Assembly (NCBI RefSeq): GCF_024170405.1
Contig: NZ_JALJYC010000007.1
Span: 27,808 to 91,807 of the forward strand
DNA from: Neisseria perflava
GTDB lineage: Bacteria > Pseudomonadota > Gammaproteobacteria > Burkholderiales > Neisseriaceae
Direction: 5' to 3'
DNA: 64,000 nucleotides
Below are positions 44,957 to 54,025 of the stretch, in pieces. Every line of letters starts with the position of its first letter. Within the stretch, counting starts at the first letter, position 1. The position numbers were made by a program, and so were the translations under genes. Under the pieces are notes generated by a model. It was not told the origin of the DNA. It saw only the letters and a program-made list of their open reading frames with translations, and searched no databases.

Positions 44957-44993
44957 ACATGATTAATGTCGCTTTTATTGTATGCCATACATT

Positions 44994-46019
44994 ATGAACA
45001 AAAAACTTTCCTCAAACCCCATCTGGCAAGCCTTCAAGCGGCACAAGCGCGGCTGGCTGGCGCTGCGCGTGTTGGCGGTATTGTTTGCTGTGTCGCTGAT
45101 CGCGCCCGTGTGGAGCAACGACAAGCCTTTGTGGATACGCTATCAGGGCGAGTCGTATTTTCCCGCACTGACGACTTATTACGACACTGATTTTGGCGGC
45201 GATTTTGATACGCCCGCCGATTATTTCGACCCGCTTATCCGCCGCAATATTACGGAAAACGGCAACCGCGCCGTCTATCCGCCCAATCCCTATGCCGCCG
45301 ATACCATCAACGAATTTGATACCTTGCCCGACCCAGCAAGGCCGTCTGAAAACCATCTTTGGGGTACGGACGACCGAGGCCGAGATGTGTTGGCGCGACT
45401 GGTGTATGGTTTCCGTGATTCGCTGCTGTTCGCGCTGGCCTTAACCGCGATTACTACCGTTATCGGCGTAGTGGCAGGCGCGGTGCAGGGCTATTTCGGC
45501 GGCAAAGTGGATTTGGTGATGCAGCGTTTTTTGGAAATCTGGGGCGGGCTGCCTGAGCTGTATTTATTGATTATTCTGTCCTCGTTTTTCAATCCCGGCC
45601 TGCTGATTCTGCTGGCTTTGTTGTCGCTGTTCGGCTGGATGGGGCTGTCGGACTATGTGCGTGCCGAGTTTTTGAAAAACCGTCAGGCTGATTATGTAAT
45701 GGCGGCCAAAAGCATGGGCGTTTCAGACGGCCGCATTATGTGGCGGCATATCCTGCCCAACAGCCTCACGCCGGTATTGGCGTTTTTACCTTTCCGCATT
45801 TCCGGCGCGGTGTTGGCGCTGACCAGCCTCGATTTCCTCGGCTTGGGCGTACCCGCTTCACAAGCGAGCTTGGGCGAACTTTTGGCGCAAGGCAAAGACA
45901 ACCTCGACGCTTGGTGGATAGGCTTGTCGGCGGTCGGCGCTTTGACGGTGATGTTATTGCTGCTGGTGATGATAGGCGAGGGGCTGCGGCAGGCGTTTGA
46001 TGTTAGAATGAAAAACTAA
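44994..46019 (+). CDS. yejE: YejE-like peptide/microcin-C ABC transporter permease
   Basis: A 341-residue permease (345 if the ATG at 44982 is used), the same length as E. coli YejE. The N-terminal NPIWQAFKRHKRGWLALRVL and the long periplasmic loop with PANPYAAD-type motif (YPPNPYAADTINEFDTLP) before HLWGTDDRGRDVLARLVYGFRDSLLFA are characteristic. The EAA loop is near ADYVMAAKSMGVSDGRIMWRHILPNSL; an AG-type DUS codes for SDGR there. Partner of YejB and YejF. Confidence 0.9.
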   Translation: MNKKLSSNPIWQAFKRHKRGWLALRVLAVLFAVSLIAPVWSNDKPLWIRYQGESYFPALTTYYDTDFGGDFDTPADYFDPLIRRNITENGNRAVYPPNPYAADTINEFDTLPDPARPSENHLWGTDDRGRDVLARLVYGFRDSLLFALALTAITTVIGVVAGAVQGYFGGKVDLVMQRFLEIWGGLPELYLLIILSSFFNPGLLILLALLSLFGWMGLSDYVRAEFLKNRQADYVMAAKSMGVSDGRIMWRHILPNSLTPVLAFLPFRISGAVLALTSLDFLGLGVPASQASLGELLAQGKDNLDAWWIGLSAVGALTVMLLLLVMIGEGLRQAFDVRMKN

Positions 46020-46067
46020 ATTACATTATTGATATAGAAAATATATATTTGAATTTTAGGAGATAAA

Positions 46068-46793
46068 ATGAGAAAAAATGATATTTATGAAATTTTTAAG
46101 GAGATTGAAGAGGGAATTGTTGATTTAAAGAAATTTAATAAAATTTCCAAAGTTAAATTCAAATCTATTTTAGAAAATTTGAGAAGTATATTGGAATATG
46201 TGGCACATGATATTAATATGGCTTTATCTCAGCCAAAAGATGAAGCTAGATTATATTTTCCTTATGGAGAAAGTTATAAAAAGTTCAAAGAAAGTACCGA
46301 TAGAAATTTAAGAAATTTAGATGCAGAAATACCAGAAATTTACTGTCTATTAGAAAGTTTACAACCACATAAGGATAATAATAATTGGTTAGTATTAATG
46401 TGTGAATTTACTAATCAAGTTAAACATAAAAAATTGATAGATATTCATGAGAAAGATGAAAATAGTGTGATTCTTTCTACGGGAGGAATGCCCATTTTTG
46501 AGTTTATTAATTGTTCAAATGTGATTGTTGAAGGAGAAAGGATTGTTTTAGAGGACCAAAATGGTACAGTTACTGATTTCGGGAAAATGGGTAGCTATCA
46601 TATTAGTCAGGATAAGGTTATAAGTCAGGAAAATAATCCCAATATGTCACATATTATTATAAAGGGGAAGAAATTAATATTAGAAAATAAAGAAATTGAA
46701 TTAATTCCGTTTGTTGATGAATATTTTTACAAAATCAAAAAGTTTTCAGATGAAGTGTATATGATATTAGGAAAATTAGATAAGTTGATGTGA
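46068..46793 (+). CDS. AT-rich gene of unknown function, likely acquired
   Basis: A 241-residue soluble protein; Lys, Glu, Ile and Asn dominate. G+C is about 30% by eye, against more than 50% in flanking genes. The N-terminal half is helical (RSILEYVAHDINMALS, NNNWLVLMCEFTNQVKHKKLIDI). The N-x3-H-like NQVKHK pattern is reminiscent of HEPN-type helical proteins, but this is weak. The C-terminal half looks beta-rich (FEFINCSNVIVEGERIVLEDQNG). A TTTTAGGAG ribosome site precedes the ATG. No DUS occurs inside. It sits between yejE and an acyl-CoA ligase gene. Function unknown. Confidence 0.75.
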   Translation: MRKNDIYEIFKEIEEGIVDLKKFNKISKVKFKSILENLRSILEYVAHDINMALSQPKDEARLYFPYGESYKKFKESTDRNLRNLDAEIPEIYCLLESLQPHKDNNNWLVLMCEFTNQVKHKKLIDIHEKDENSVILSTGGMPIFEFINCSNVIVEGERIVLEDQNGTVTDFGKMGSYHISQDKVISQENNPNMSHIIIKGKKLILENKEIELIPFVDEYFYKIKKFSDEVYMILGKLDKLM

Positions 46794-46870
46794 TGTAGAT
46801 ACGAATTTAACATTATTAAATAATAATGTATTTATATGAATTTAAGTTATTTATTGGAACTCTGTAACCC

Positions 46871-48424
46871 ATGAACTACCACTACCAAAATTTCCACCAA
46901 ATGCTGACCGCCTCTGCGCAAAAAAATCCTCGCGGCACAGCCATTTTCAACGACAAGCTGAAAATTTCCTACCGCGAGTTTAAGCAGCAGGTGGAAACCG
47001 TGGCAGCCTACCTGCAAAGCATAGATGTTAAATACGGCGACAAAGTGGCGATGGTGGTGACCAATTCGCCCGAATTTGTGATTGCCTATTTCGCTATTAC
47101 CGCCATCGGCGCGGTAGCTGTGCCCTTGAATACCTTTTTGAAAAACGACGAATTTGCGTATATTTTAAACGACTGCCAAGTGCGGTTTATGGTGGCTTCT
47201 TTTGAAAAGAGAAAAGAACTCAAAGGCTTGAGAAAAACCACCAAATTAGAAAAAACCATTTGGATCGGCGGTACCGAGCAGTCCACCGACCGCCATTTGA
47301 GCTTTGCCGACGCGTTGGCCTATGTCGGCGAGGCGGATTTTACCCGCCAGCCGCAAATCAATGATTTGGCACATATCATCTACACCTCGGGTACGACCGG
47401 CCACCCCAAAGGTGCGTTGATTAGCTATAAAAACCTGTTTTCCAATATCGAATGCGCGGCGGAAATTTTCGGCGTGCGCACCAAAGACCGCTTTTTGGTG
47501 TTCCTGCCCATGTTCCACAGCTTTACCCTGACGACTATGGTCTTGCTACCCGTATTTGCCGCCAGCTCCATGATTTTGGTGAAATCCGTGTTCCCGTTTT
47601 TCACCGTGTTGAAGCAGGCGCTGTATAAACGCGCCACCGTGTTTTTGGGTGTGCCTGCGATTTACACCGCCATGGGCAAAGCCAAAATTCCCTGGTATTT
47701 CCGCTGGCTCAACCGCATCCGCATTTTTATCAGCGGCGGCGCACCACTGGCAGAGCAAACCATTTTAGACTTTAAAGCCAAATTCCCGTCTGCCCACCTG
47801 CTCGAAGGCTACGGCCTGAGCGAATGCTCGCCCGTTGTCGCGGTCAACCGTTTGGAAAAACAAAAAGTCGGCAGCGTCGGCCTGTCGCTGCCCGGCTATC
47901 AGGTTAAAGCGGTGGACGACGAATTGATGGAAGTGCAGCGCGGCGAAGTAGGCGAGTTGATTGTCAAATGTGATGCGGTAATGCAAGGCTACCTGAATAT
48001 GCCTGTGGACACCGCCGAAGTAATTATCAACGGCTGGCTGAAAACCGGCGATTTGGTCAAAATCGACGATGACGGCTTTATCTTTATCGTTGACCGCAAA
48101 AAAGACCTGATTATCTCCAAAGGGCAAAACATCTACCCGCGCGAGATTGAAGAAGAGCTGTATAAAATGGACGAAATCGAAGCCGCTGCTGTGATTGGCG
48201 TGCCCGATCAATACGCCGATGAAGATGTGGTAGCGTTTGTCCAATTCAAAGAAGGCATGAGCCTGACCGAGGCCGAAATCCGCAGCGCACTGCGCAAAAC
48301 GCTGGCTAACTTTAAAATTCCCAAGGAAATCCATTTCCAAGACAAACTGCCGCGCAACGCCACGGGCAAGGTGTTGAAACGGGTGTTGAAACAGCAGTTT
48401 TTGGATGGGGAAAAGGCCGTCTGA
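46871..48424 (+). CDS. Long-chain fatty-acid--CoA ligase (AMP-forming, FadD-like)
   Basis: A 517-residue adenylate-forming enzyme that activates a carboxylate, probably a fatty acid, to its acyl-CoA. The AMP-binding P-loop IYTSGTTGHPKGALIS, GYGLSECSPVV, LKTGDLVK and the C-terminal DRKKDLIISKGQNIYPREIEEEL with the catalytic Lys in PRNATGKVLKR are all present. The stop TGA at 48422-48424 lies inside an AG-type DUS, so the uptake sequence supplies the stop codon. Composition is native, in contrast to the AT-rich genes on each side. Acyl chain preference is not known. Confidence 0.88.
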   Translation: MNYHYQNFHQMLTASAQKNPRGTAIFNDKLKISYREFKQQVETVAAYLQSIDVKYGDKVAMVVTNSPEFVIAYFAITAIGAVAVPLNTFLKNDEFAYILNDCQVRFMVASFEKRKELKGLRKTTKLEKTIWIGGTEQSTDRHLSFADALAYVGEADFTRQPQINDLAHIIYTSGTTGHPKGALISYKNLFSNIECAAEIFGVRTKDRFLVFLPMFHSFTLTTMVLLPVFAASSMILVKSVFPFFTVLKQALYKRATVFLGVPAIYTAMGKAKIPWYFRWLNRIRIFISGGAPLAEQTILDFKAKFPSAHLLEGYGLSECSPVVAVNRLEKQKVGSVGLSLPGYQVKAVDDELMEVQRGEVGELIVKCDAVMQGYLNMPVDTAEVIINGWLKTGDLVKIDDDGFIFIVDRKKDLIISKGQNIYPREIEEELYKMDEIEAAAVIGVPDQYADEDVVAFVQFKEGMSLTEAEIRSALRKTLANFKIPKEIHFQDKLPRNATGKVLKRVLKQQFLDGEKAV

Positions 48425-48479
48425 AAAATTTTTATCAAGAAAAAGCAGTTTGAATAACTAATAAAAAGGGATGAGAAAT

Positions 48480-49756
48480 ATGAAAATTTATACTAATCAA
48501 AATGGGCGTATTATCAGAAATACTCTTCAAGATATAGAAATTGGTGAACAACTCTATTTTGCTTCAGCTTTTTTACTGATTATAAGGCAGTAGAGGGATT
48601 ATTACAGAATTGTGATAAGTTGTATTTAGTTGTAAGGCTAGGGTTTCCAACTTCTCCAAAAGCTTTATATGAATTATTGACAGGGAAATATAAAAATAAA
48701 GTTTTAATTAGATATTTTTCATCAAAATCTTTCCACCCAAAATTATATATTTTTGGTAATCGGAAAGCTGTTGTAGGCTCTGCCAATTTTACAGATAGTG
48801 CTTTAAATTCTAATCAGGAAATTGTACTTGAAATTTTAAGCGATGAAGAAATTGGAAATCCTGATATATTTGAAGATTTAAAAGATGTATTTAATGGATA
48901 TTGGGATGAAGCAAAACCTCTTGATGAAGCGACTTTAAAAAAATATGAAGCTATATTTAATCAGCATTCTGATGTTAGTAAGAAAATTTCAGACTTTGAT
49001 ATTGAGGTAGAAAATAAAGTAGGAATGCATGAATTTATTAATAATTCAAAAATAAAGCCAAGTAAAACAAAAGATAGGCTTTATTATGAAAATTTAGCAA
49101 AAAATTATCAAATCTGCGTGCAGGGAGTAAATCAAATTTCTGAATGGTATAAAGAAGGTGGAAGAGTATTATCTAATGAACAATTACCTCTACGATTAGA
49201 AGTGGATGCATTTATTAATTATGTAAAGGACAATTATGTGGGGAGGGTTAGTGATTTAAAAGATGGACTTAGTTCAAATGAAGAACAGATTAAATTTCAC
49301 ATAAAAAGTTATAAATCCGAGTGTCTGTTTGATGGTAGAGAAAAAAATAAATTAAATAAACGATGTCAAGATTATAAAGAATTATTGTCTGTGTTAGCGA
49401 GTGGAGAGTTAATCGAAAAAATTGAATTAGAAAAACTTGTTTCGTCATTATTGAATTTGAATGCAATTTGTACAATGGTTGCTCGTTTTTCTGGAGGTAA
49501 AGATAAGTTTATTAAAGAATTTATTGAACAAAATGACGAGGCGCAAATTAGAAAAACAATTAATTATGTTTTATATGGTGCGGACTCTGTTACTGAGAGA
49601 ATTTATAATGCTGTTCATAATGAGAAATATAAACTTAAAAAATTTAAGGATTCTAGTGTAGAGGAACTAATTGGGTGGGTAAATCAGGAAAATTTGCCTA
49701 TTGTTAACGAGAGGGTGAAAAAAGTGCTTAAGTTTTATGGGGCAAATATTAAATAA
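48480..49756 (+). pseudogene. PLD-fold nuclease-like gene with a frameshift in a T-run
   Basis: Reading begins at ATG 48480 (MKIYTNQNGRIIRNTLQDIE, after GGGATGAG) but stops at TAG 48591-48593. Adding one T to the six-T run at 48569-48574 restores AFFTDYKAVEGLLQNCDKLY and the frame continues to 49756, giving about 425 residues. The protein has one PLD-type HxK motif (SFHPKLYIFGNRKAVVGSANFTDSAL) where the usual Asp after HxK is Gly. The C-terminus has EELIGWVNQENLPIVNERVKKVLKFYG. Relatives with one HKD per chain include dimeric nucleases such as BfiI. AT-rich and apparently acquired. Decay, phase variation or sequencing error are all possible. Confidence 0.75.
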
Positions 49757-49777
49757 AAATATTTAAATTTATTAAAG

Positions 49778-51319
49778 ATGAACCTCCTTCAAATCGAAAA
49801 CCTCTCCGCCGCCTTCCCCGATAAAGAAGTGCTGCATAATATCTCCCTAAACATCCGCACGGGTAAGAAAACCGCGCTGGTGGGTGAGAGCGGCAGCGGT
49901 AAAACCGTGTTGGCGCAGGGTATTATGCGGCTTAATCCGGCGGTGTCGTTTAGCGGCCGTCTGAAACTTGACGGGCGCGATTTGCTGGCGCTGCCGGAGC
50001 GCGAATTGCGCAAGCTGCGCGGGCGCGAAATCGGTATGGTGTTTCAAGAGCCGATGACGGCGCTCAATCCGGTAATGCGGGTGGGGGCGCAGATTGCTGA
50101 AGTGCTGACGCTGCATTTGGGTTTGACCAAAAAAGCGGCATGGGCGCGGGCGGTGGAATTGTTGGCGCAAACGGGCATACATCAGCCGGAAGAAAAAGCG
50201 CGCGCCTATCCTTTTCAATTATCCGGCGGACAGCGGCAGCGGGCGATGATTGCAATGGCGGTGGCGGCCGAGCCGAAATTGCTGATTGCAGACGAGCCGA
50301 CTACCGCGCTGGATGTGGCGGTTCAGGCGCAAATTTTGGATTTGCTCTCGCGCCTGCAGGCGGAAAAAAATATGACCCTGCTGTATATCAGCCATGATTT
50401 GAATCTGGTGCGCCGCTTTGCCGATGATGTGGTGGTTATGCGCTACGGCGAAGTGGTGGAGCAGGGCGAAACGGCGGCGGTGTTCGCCAATCCGCAGCAC
50501 GAGTACACCAAAATGCTGTTGAATGCAGGTGCGCTGAGGCAGGTCGCGCCGCTGGCGGAACATGCGCCCGAGGTATTGGCAGCGGAGCAAATCGGCGTGT
50601 CGGTGAAAGAAAACGCAGGATTCTTCCGCAAACGCGAAAAAACGCTGCTCGAGCCGCTGGATTTTGATTTGAAAGCAGGCGAAACGCTGGGGATTATCGG
50701 CGAGAGCGGCAGCGGCAAAACCACGCTGGCCAAGGCGCTGCTGCATTTAATCAAGGCTGAAGGCCGTCTGAAAATCGAAGGCGAAGTGTGGCAGCCTAAA
50801 ATGCGGCACGATATTCAAATGGTGTTTCAAGACCCCTTCGGCGCATTTAATCCGCGCATGAATGTGTTGGAAATCGTATCGGAAGGTTTGCGCGTGCACG
50901 AGCCGGATTTGCCCCGCGCAGAGGTGGTGGCGCGGGTAAAAGCAGTCTTGCAGCGGGTCGGCCTGCTGGAAGACGCGCTGTATCGCTATCCGCACGCCTT
51001 TTCCGGCGGGCAGCGGCAGCGGCTGGCGATTGCGCGCGCGGTGGTTGTCAAGCCGGAAATTTTGGTGTTGGACGAGCCGACCAGCGCTTTGGATGTGCAA
51101 TGGCAGCAGCAGATTCTGGAATTACTCGCTGATTTGCAACGGCAATACGGTCTCAGCCTCATCATCATCAGCCATGATTTGGCGGTTATCCGCGCTCTGT
51201 CGCACCGCGTGTTGGTGTTGAAAGACGGCCGCGTGGTGGAACAGGGCAGCTTGGAAGCAGTGTTTGCCAAACCCAAATCCGACTATACAAAAAATCTATT
51301 GCAGCACGCGGGTACTTGA
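49778..51319 (+). CDS. yejF: YejF-like dual ATP-binding protein of the peptide transporter
   Basis: A 513-residue protein with two ABC ATPase domains in one chain. Walker A GESGSGKTVLA near residue 37 and GESGSGKTTLA near 310; signatures LSGGQRQRAMIA near 149 and FSGGQRQRLAIARA near 408; Walker B LLIADEPTTALD and ILVLDEPTSALD. This tandem arrangement and length (529 in E. coli) fit YejF, energising YejB and YejE. It is separated from yejE by 3.8 kb of other genes, an unusual break in the operon. An in-gene DUS is at about 50760. Confidence 0.92.
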   Translation: MNLLQIENLSAAFPDKEVLHNISLNIRTGKKTALVGESGSGKTVLAQGIMRLNPAVSFSGRLKLDGRDLLALPERELRKLRGREIGMVFQEPMTALNPVMRVGAQIAEVLTLHLGLTKKAAWARAVELLAQTGIHQPEEKARAYPFQLSGGQRQRAMIAMAVAAEPKLLIADEPTTALDVAVQAQILDLLSRLQAEKNMTLLYISHDLNLVRRFADDVVVMRYGEVVEQGETAAVFANPQHEYTKMLLNAGALRQVAPLAEHAPEVLAAEQIGVSVKENAGFFRKREKTLLEPLDFDLKAGETLGIIGESGSGKTTLAKALLHLIKAEGRLKIEGEVWQPKMRHDIQMVFQDPFGAFNPRMNVLEIVSEGLRVHEPDLPRAEVVARVKAVLQRVGLLEDALYRYPHAFSGGQRQRLAIARAVVVKPEILVLDEPTSALDVQWQQQILELLADLQRQYGLSLIIISHDLAVIRALSHRVLVLKDGRVVEQGSLEAVFAKPKSDYTKNLLQHAGT

Positions 51320-51385
51320 AATTTCGTCCCGAAAGCCCTATTCTGCATTCCATCAGCAAACAACCTCAATAAAAAAGGAATCCCT

Positions 51386-51718
51386 ATGAGCAGCGAATTG
51401 ATTATCCACACTACCGACGCGAACTTCGAGCAAGACGTGTTGAAATCCGATGTACCCGTATTGTTGGACTTTTGGGCACCGTGGTGCGGCCCTTGCAAAA
51501 TGATTGCCCCGATTTTGGATGAAGTGGCCGCCGAATTCCAAGGCAAACTGAAAGTCGTTAAAATCAACATCGACGAAAACGAGCAAACCCCGACTAAATT
51601 CGGTGTGCGCGGTATCCCGACTTTGATGGTGTTCAAAAACGGCGAAAACGTAGCGACCAAAGTCGGCGCTTTGGCTAAAGGCCCATTGACTGCATTTGTG
51701 AACGCGTCTATCGCTTAA
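51386..51718 (+). CDS. trxA: Thioredoxin 1
   Basis: A 110-residue cytosolic thioredoxin with the redox motif WCGPC in LLDFWAPWCGPCK at residues 32-44 and the cis-Pro in GIPTLMVFKNGE. It reduces disulfides in many proteins with thioredoxin reductase. AAAGGAA precedes the ATG by a few bases. Own leader after yejF and own DUS terminator. Confidence 0.95.
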   Translation: MSSELIIHTTDANFEQDVLKSDVPVLLDFWAPWCGPCKMIAPILDEVAAEFQGKLKVVKINIDENEQTPTKFGVRGIPTLMVFKNGENVATKVGALAKGPLTAFVNASIA

Positions 51719-51734
51719 TGGCATAGTATGATGT

Positions 51735-51770
51735 AAGGCCGTCTGAAAATTTAGTTTTTCAGACGGCCTT
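51735..51770. terminator. trxA terminator
   Basis: Inverted DUS pair with arms AAGGCCGTCTGAAAA and a six-base loop, ending in TTTTT. Confidence 0.85.
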
Positions 51771-52242
51771 TTTGCGCATAGAGTTCGCACGATATACACA
51801 CTGGTATCAAAATAAAATGTCAGCAAGCTGTGGAAAAATGATATTAATGGTTGAAATATCAAGAAAAAATTTTACTGATTAAAAAATAAGCAGGTGTAAT
51901 CAGGCCGTCTGAATAATGTCGGCATATCAAGAAAAATTGGTTTTGCACTTTTTTGTTTGTACGAACCGGTGTTATAGACAAGCGGGCAGGTTAACGGTGT
52001 GCAAGGCTTGTGTATAAATCGGATTGCCTTTTGATTTTTCATATAAAAATAAATTTGCTTAAATTTTGTGCAATATTGAAAATTAATCACATGCCGTGTT
52101 CGCCGCTGTGTGGGTGGGATGTGGAAAAGTGGATTATCCGATTGATCTATCAAAAAAAGCATGATTGCTTAAATTTTAGGCAGTCCGGTCTGCCGGGATT
52201 GGTCTATAATTCCCGCATGGTTTTGAAGAAAAGGAACGGATG
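51771..52242. other. AT-rich intergenic stretch before the DUF445 gene
   Basis: About 470 bases with no convincing gene. One AG-type DUS lies near 51902. The 10-base word TGCTTAAATT occurs twice, at 52057-52066 and 52167-52176. TGTGGAAAA is present at 51829 and 52120, a weak likeness to DnaA boxes. The promoter and the AAGGAA ribosome site at 52231 are at the right end. Confidence 0.4.
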
Positions 52243-53562
52243 ATGTACACGCTTTCTGCTGAGGTGCGCTTGCAGCGTGCGCAGGAAAGGTTGCGAAAGG
52301 GGCGGCGTTGGGCGACAGGGCTGCTGCTAGCGGCGTGTGCGCTGTTTGTGGTGTCGGCGCTGTATGTGCGCGATTATCCGTGGCTGGGCTATGTGAAAGC
52401 GTTTGCCGAGGCTGCGATGGTTGGCGGGCTGGCGGACTGGTTTGCGGTTACGGCGCTTTTCAGACGGCCTTTGGGTCTGCCGATTCCGCATACGGCGATT
52501 TTGCCGCGCAATCAGGAGCGGATTGCTGATGAGCTGGCGCGTTTTATCGAGAACAATTTTTTGCAGGGCAAGCCGATTGCGCTGCGCGTGTATCAAATGC
52601 GGCCGGGCGATAAAGTGTTGGCGTGGTTGGGTAGCGAGAAGGTACGGCAGCAGTGGTTGCCGTGGCTGGCGCAGCAGGTGCCGCTGTTGCTGGGTGTGGC
52701 CAAACCGGAGCAGGTGGCGCGTTTTACCGGCATGATGTTGGTGCAGCAATACAGCGGCGAAAAAATCGGCCGTTCGCTTTCAGACGGCCTGAAGCTGTTG
52801 AAAGCGCACGGTCTGCATGAGGTGCTGTTTAACAATTTATTAAAGCAGTTGCGCCGTTGGCTGCAAAATCCTGATACGCGCGAATTATTAGAGCAAAATC
52901 TGCGTAATTGGGCGGCGAAAATCGAGGGTGACGCGCCGAGTACCTGGGACAAATTCAAGGCGGCGATGAAATCGACGCTGGTGGAAAAGGTAGACGATTG
53001 GGCTGCGGAAAAGGCGCTCTCTTGGGCGGACGAGTATCTGGCGGCGGCCACGGCGGGGGAAGACAATGCGCTGCGGCGCCAGTTTGAGGCGCAATATGAT
53101 GTGATTGCCGAAAGGCTGGCCGCTTCCCGCCTGTGGCAGCGGCGTTTGGAAGCGGCGAAAATGAAGCTGGCCGAATCGCCGGCGCTGCAAAAGCAGCTGG
53201 CGGATGTGTGGCGCGGTTTGCAGGCTTGGTCGGCGCAGGATGTGGCGAAAGCGGATTCGCTGTGTTTGGCGCAGTTGGAAAAACTGTTGAACCATATGCT
53301 GGCGCAGGCGGCGCAGTATCCGCAGTTTATGCGCCGCGTGGATGTTCGCTTGTCGCTGCTGGTGCGGGATTTTGTCGGCCGCTATAAGGATAAGGTGGCG
53401 CAATTTGTGGCGGACAAGGTTAAAAGTTGGGACAGCGCGCAGATGACGGACAAGCTGGAATTGAGCGTGGGTAAGGATTTACAGTATATCCGTATCAACG
53501 GTACGCTGGTCGGCGGCTTGGTTGGGCTGGTGATTTACTGCGTATCATTATGGCTGGGCTAA
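52243..53562 (+). CDS. DUF445 membrane protein
   Basis: A 439-residue protein of the DUF445/YjiN family. N-terminal transmembrane helix (about 25-45), a conserved AMVGGLADWFAVTALFRRPLGLPIPHTAILP block (about 58-88), long helical domain, and a C-terminal hydrophobic hairpin (LVGGLVGLVIYCVSLWLG). Function of the family is unknown; it is probably anchored at the inner membrane by both ends. The ATG at 52243 is six bases after AAGGAA; one at 52240 is also possible. DUS copies lie in the gene at about 52457 and 52780. Confidence 0.85.
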   Translation: MYTLSAEVRLQRAQERLRKGRRWATGLLLAACALFVVSALYVRDYPWLGYVKAFAEAAMVGGLADWFAVTALFRRPLGLPIPHTAILPRNQERIADELARFIENNFLQGKPIALRVYQMRPGDKVLAWLGSEKVRQQWLPWLAQQVPLLLGVAKPEQVARFTGMMLVQQYSGEKIGRSLSDGLKLLKAHGLHEVLFNNLLKQLRRWLQNPDTRELLEQNLRNWAAKIEGDAPSTWDKFKAAMKSTLVEKVDDWAAEKALSWADEYLAAATAGEDNALRRQFEAQYDVIAERLAASRLWQRRLEAAKMKLAESPALQKQLADVWRGLQAWSAQDVAKADSLCLAQLEKLLNHMLAQAAQYPQFMRRVDVRLSLLVRDFVGRYKDKVAQFVADKVKSWDSAQMTDKLELSVGKDLQYIRINGTLVGGLVGLVIYCVSLWLG

Positions 53563-53706
53563 ACTGTTTTTTGCACAAGGCGGGTATTTCCCGTTGTCGC
53601 GTTAAGTGGGGATAAAACAGGCTAAAGCCGTCTGAAACGGTTTTGCCGTCGCACTTAGGGGTCTATAATCGCCACTCTCTTGCAACACTCCGAAAAGGAC
53701 GTAAAA

Positions 53707-53889
53707 ATGAAAAAAATTCTAGCATTGGCGCTGGTCGCATTGAGTTTGAATGCATGCGTGTTCCCTTGGTGGGGTCCGGACGGCGGCCATCACGGCGGTA
53801 ACCAAGACCGTGGCGGCATGCAGATGAACGGCGGTCAAATGGGCGGCAACCAAGGCGGACAAGGCGGCCCGGGTATGGGCGGCAATTAA
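53707..53889 (+). CDS. Small glycine-rich lipoprotein
   Basis: A 60-residue protein. The signal MKKILALALVALSLNAC ends with lipobox LNAC (Cys17). The remaining 43 residues are a Gly/Asn/Gln/Met low-complexity segment (GGNQDRGGMQMNGGQMGGNQGG). No domain. AAAAGGA precedes the ATG. The composition suggests a flexible envelope tether or metal-contacting Met/His segment, but that is a guess. Own terminator follows. Confidence 0.7.
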   Translation: MKKILALALVALSLNACVFPWWGPDGGHHGGNQDRGGMQMNGGQMGGNQGGQGGPGMGGN

Positions 53890-53904
53890 TTTTTCTGCCG
53901 ATAA

Positions 53905-53966
53905 AAGGCCGTCTAAAAACCGTAAGCATAGAAATTACAGGCTTAAACGGGTTTTCAGACGGCCTT
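53905..53966. terminator. Terminator after the small lipoprotein gene
   Basis: Large inverted DUS pair; the left copy has one change (GCCGTCTAAA), so it may not be a functional uptake site. Confidence 0.65.
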
Positions 53967-53979
53967 CTTAATTGATACA

Positions 53980-54014
53980 AAACAGCCCTGTTGCTTTAAG
54001 CAACAGGGCTGTTT
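53980..54014 (-). terminator. ackA terminator
   Basis: Perfect 17-base arms AAACAGCCCTGTTGCTT with a one-base centre, directly after the ackA stop on the minus strand. Confidence 0.85.
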
Positions 54015-54025
54015 GCAATAAAGCC

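Noticed and set aside
51829..52128. Two TGTGGAAAA words as DnaA boxes of an origin
   Set aside because: Only two imperfect boxes, no cluster, and no dnaA, dnaN or parAB genes nearby.
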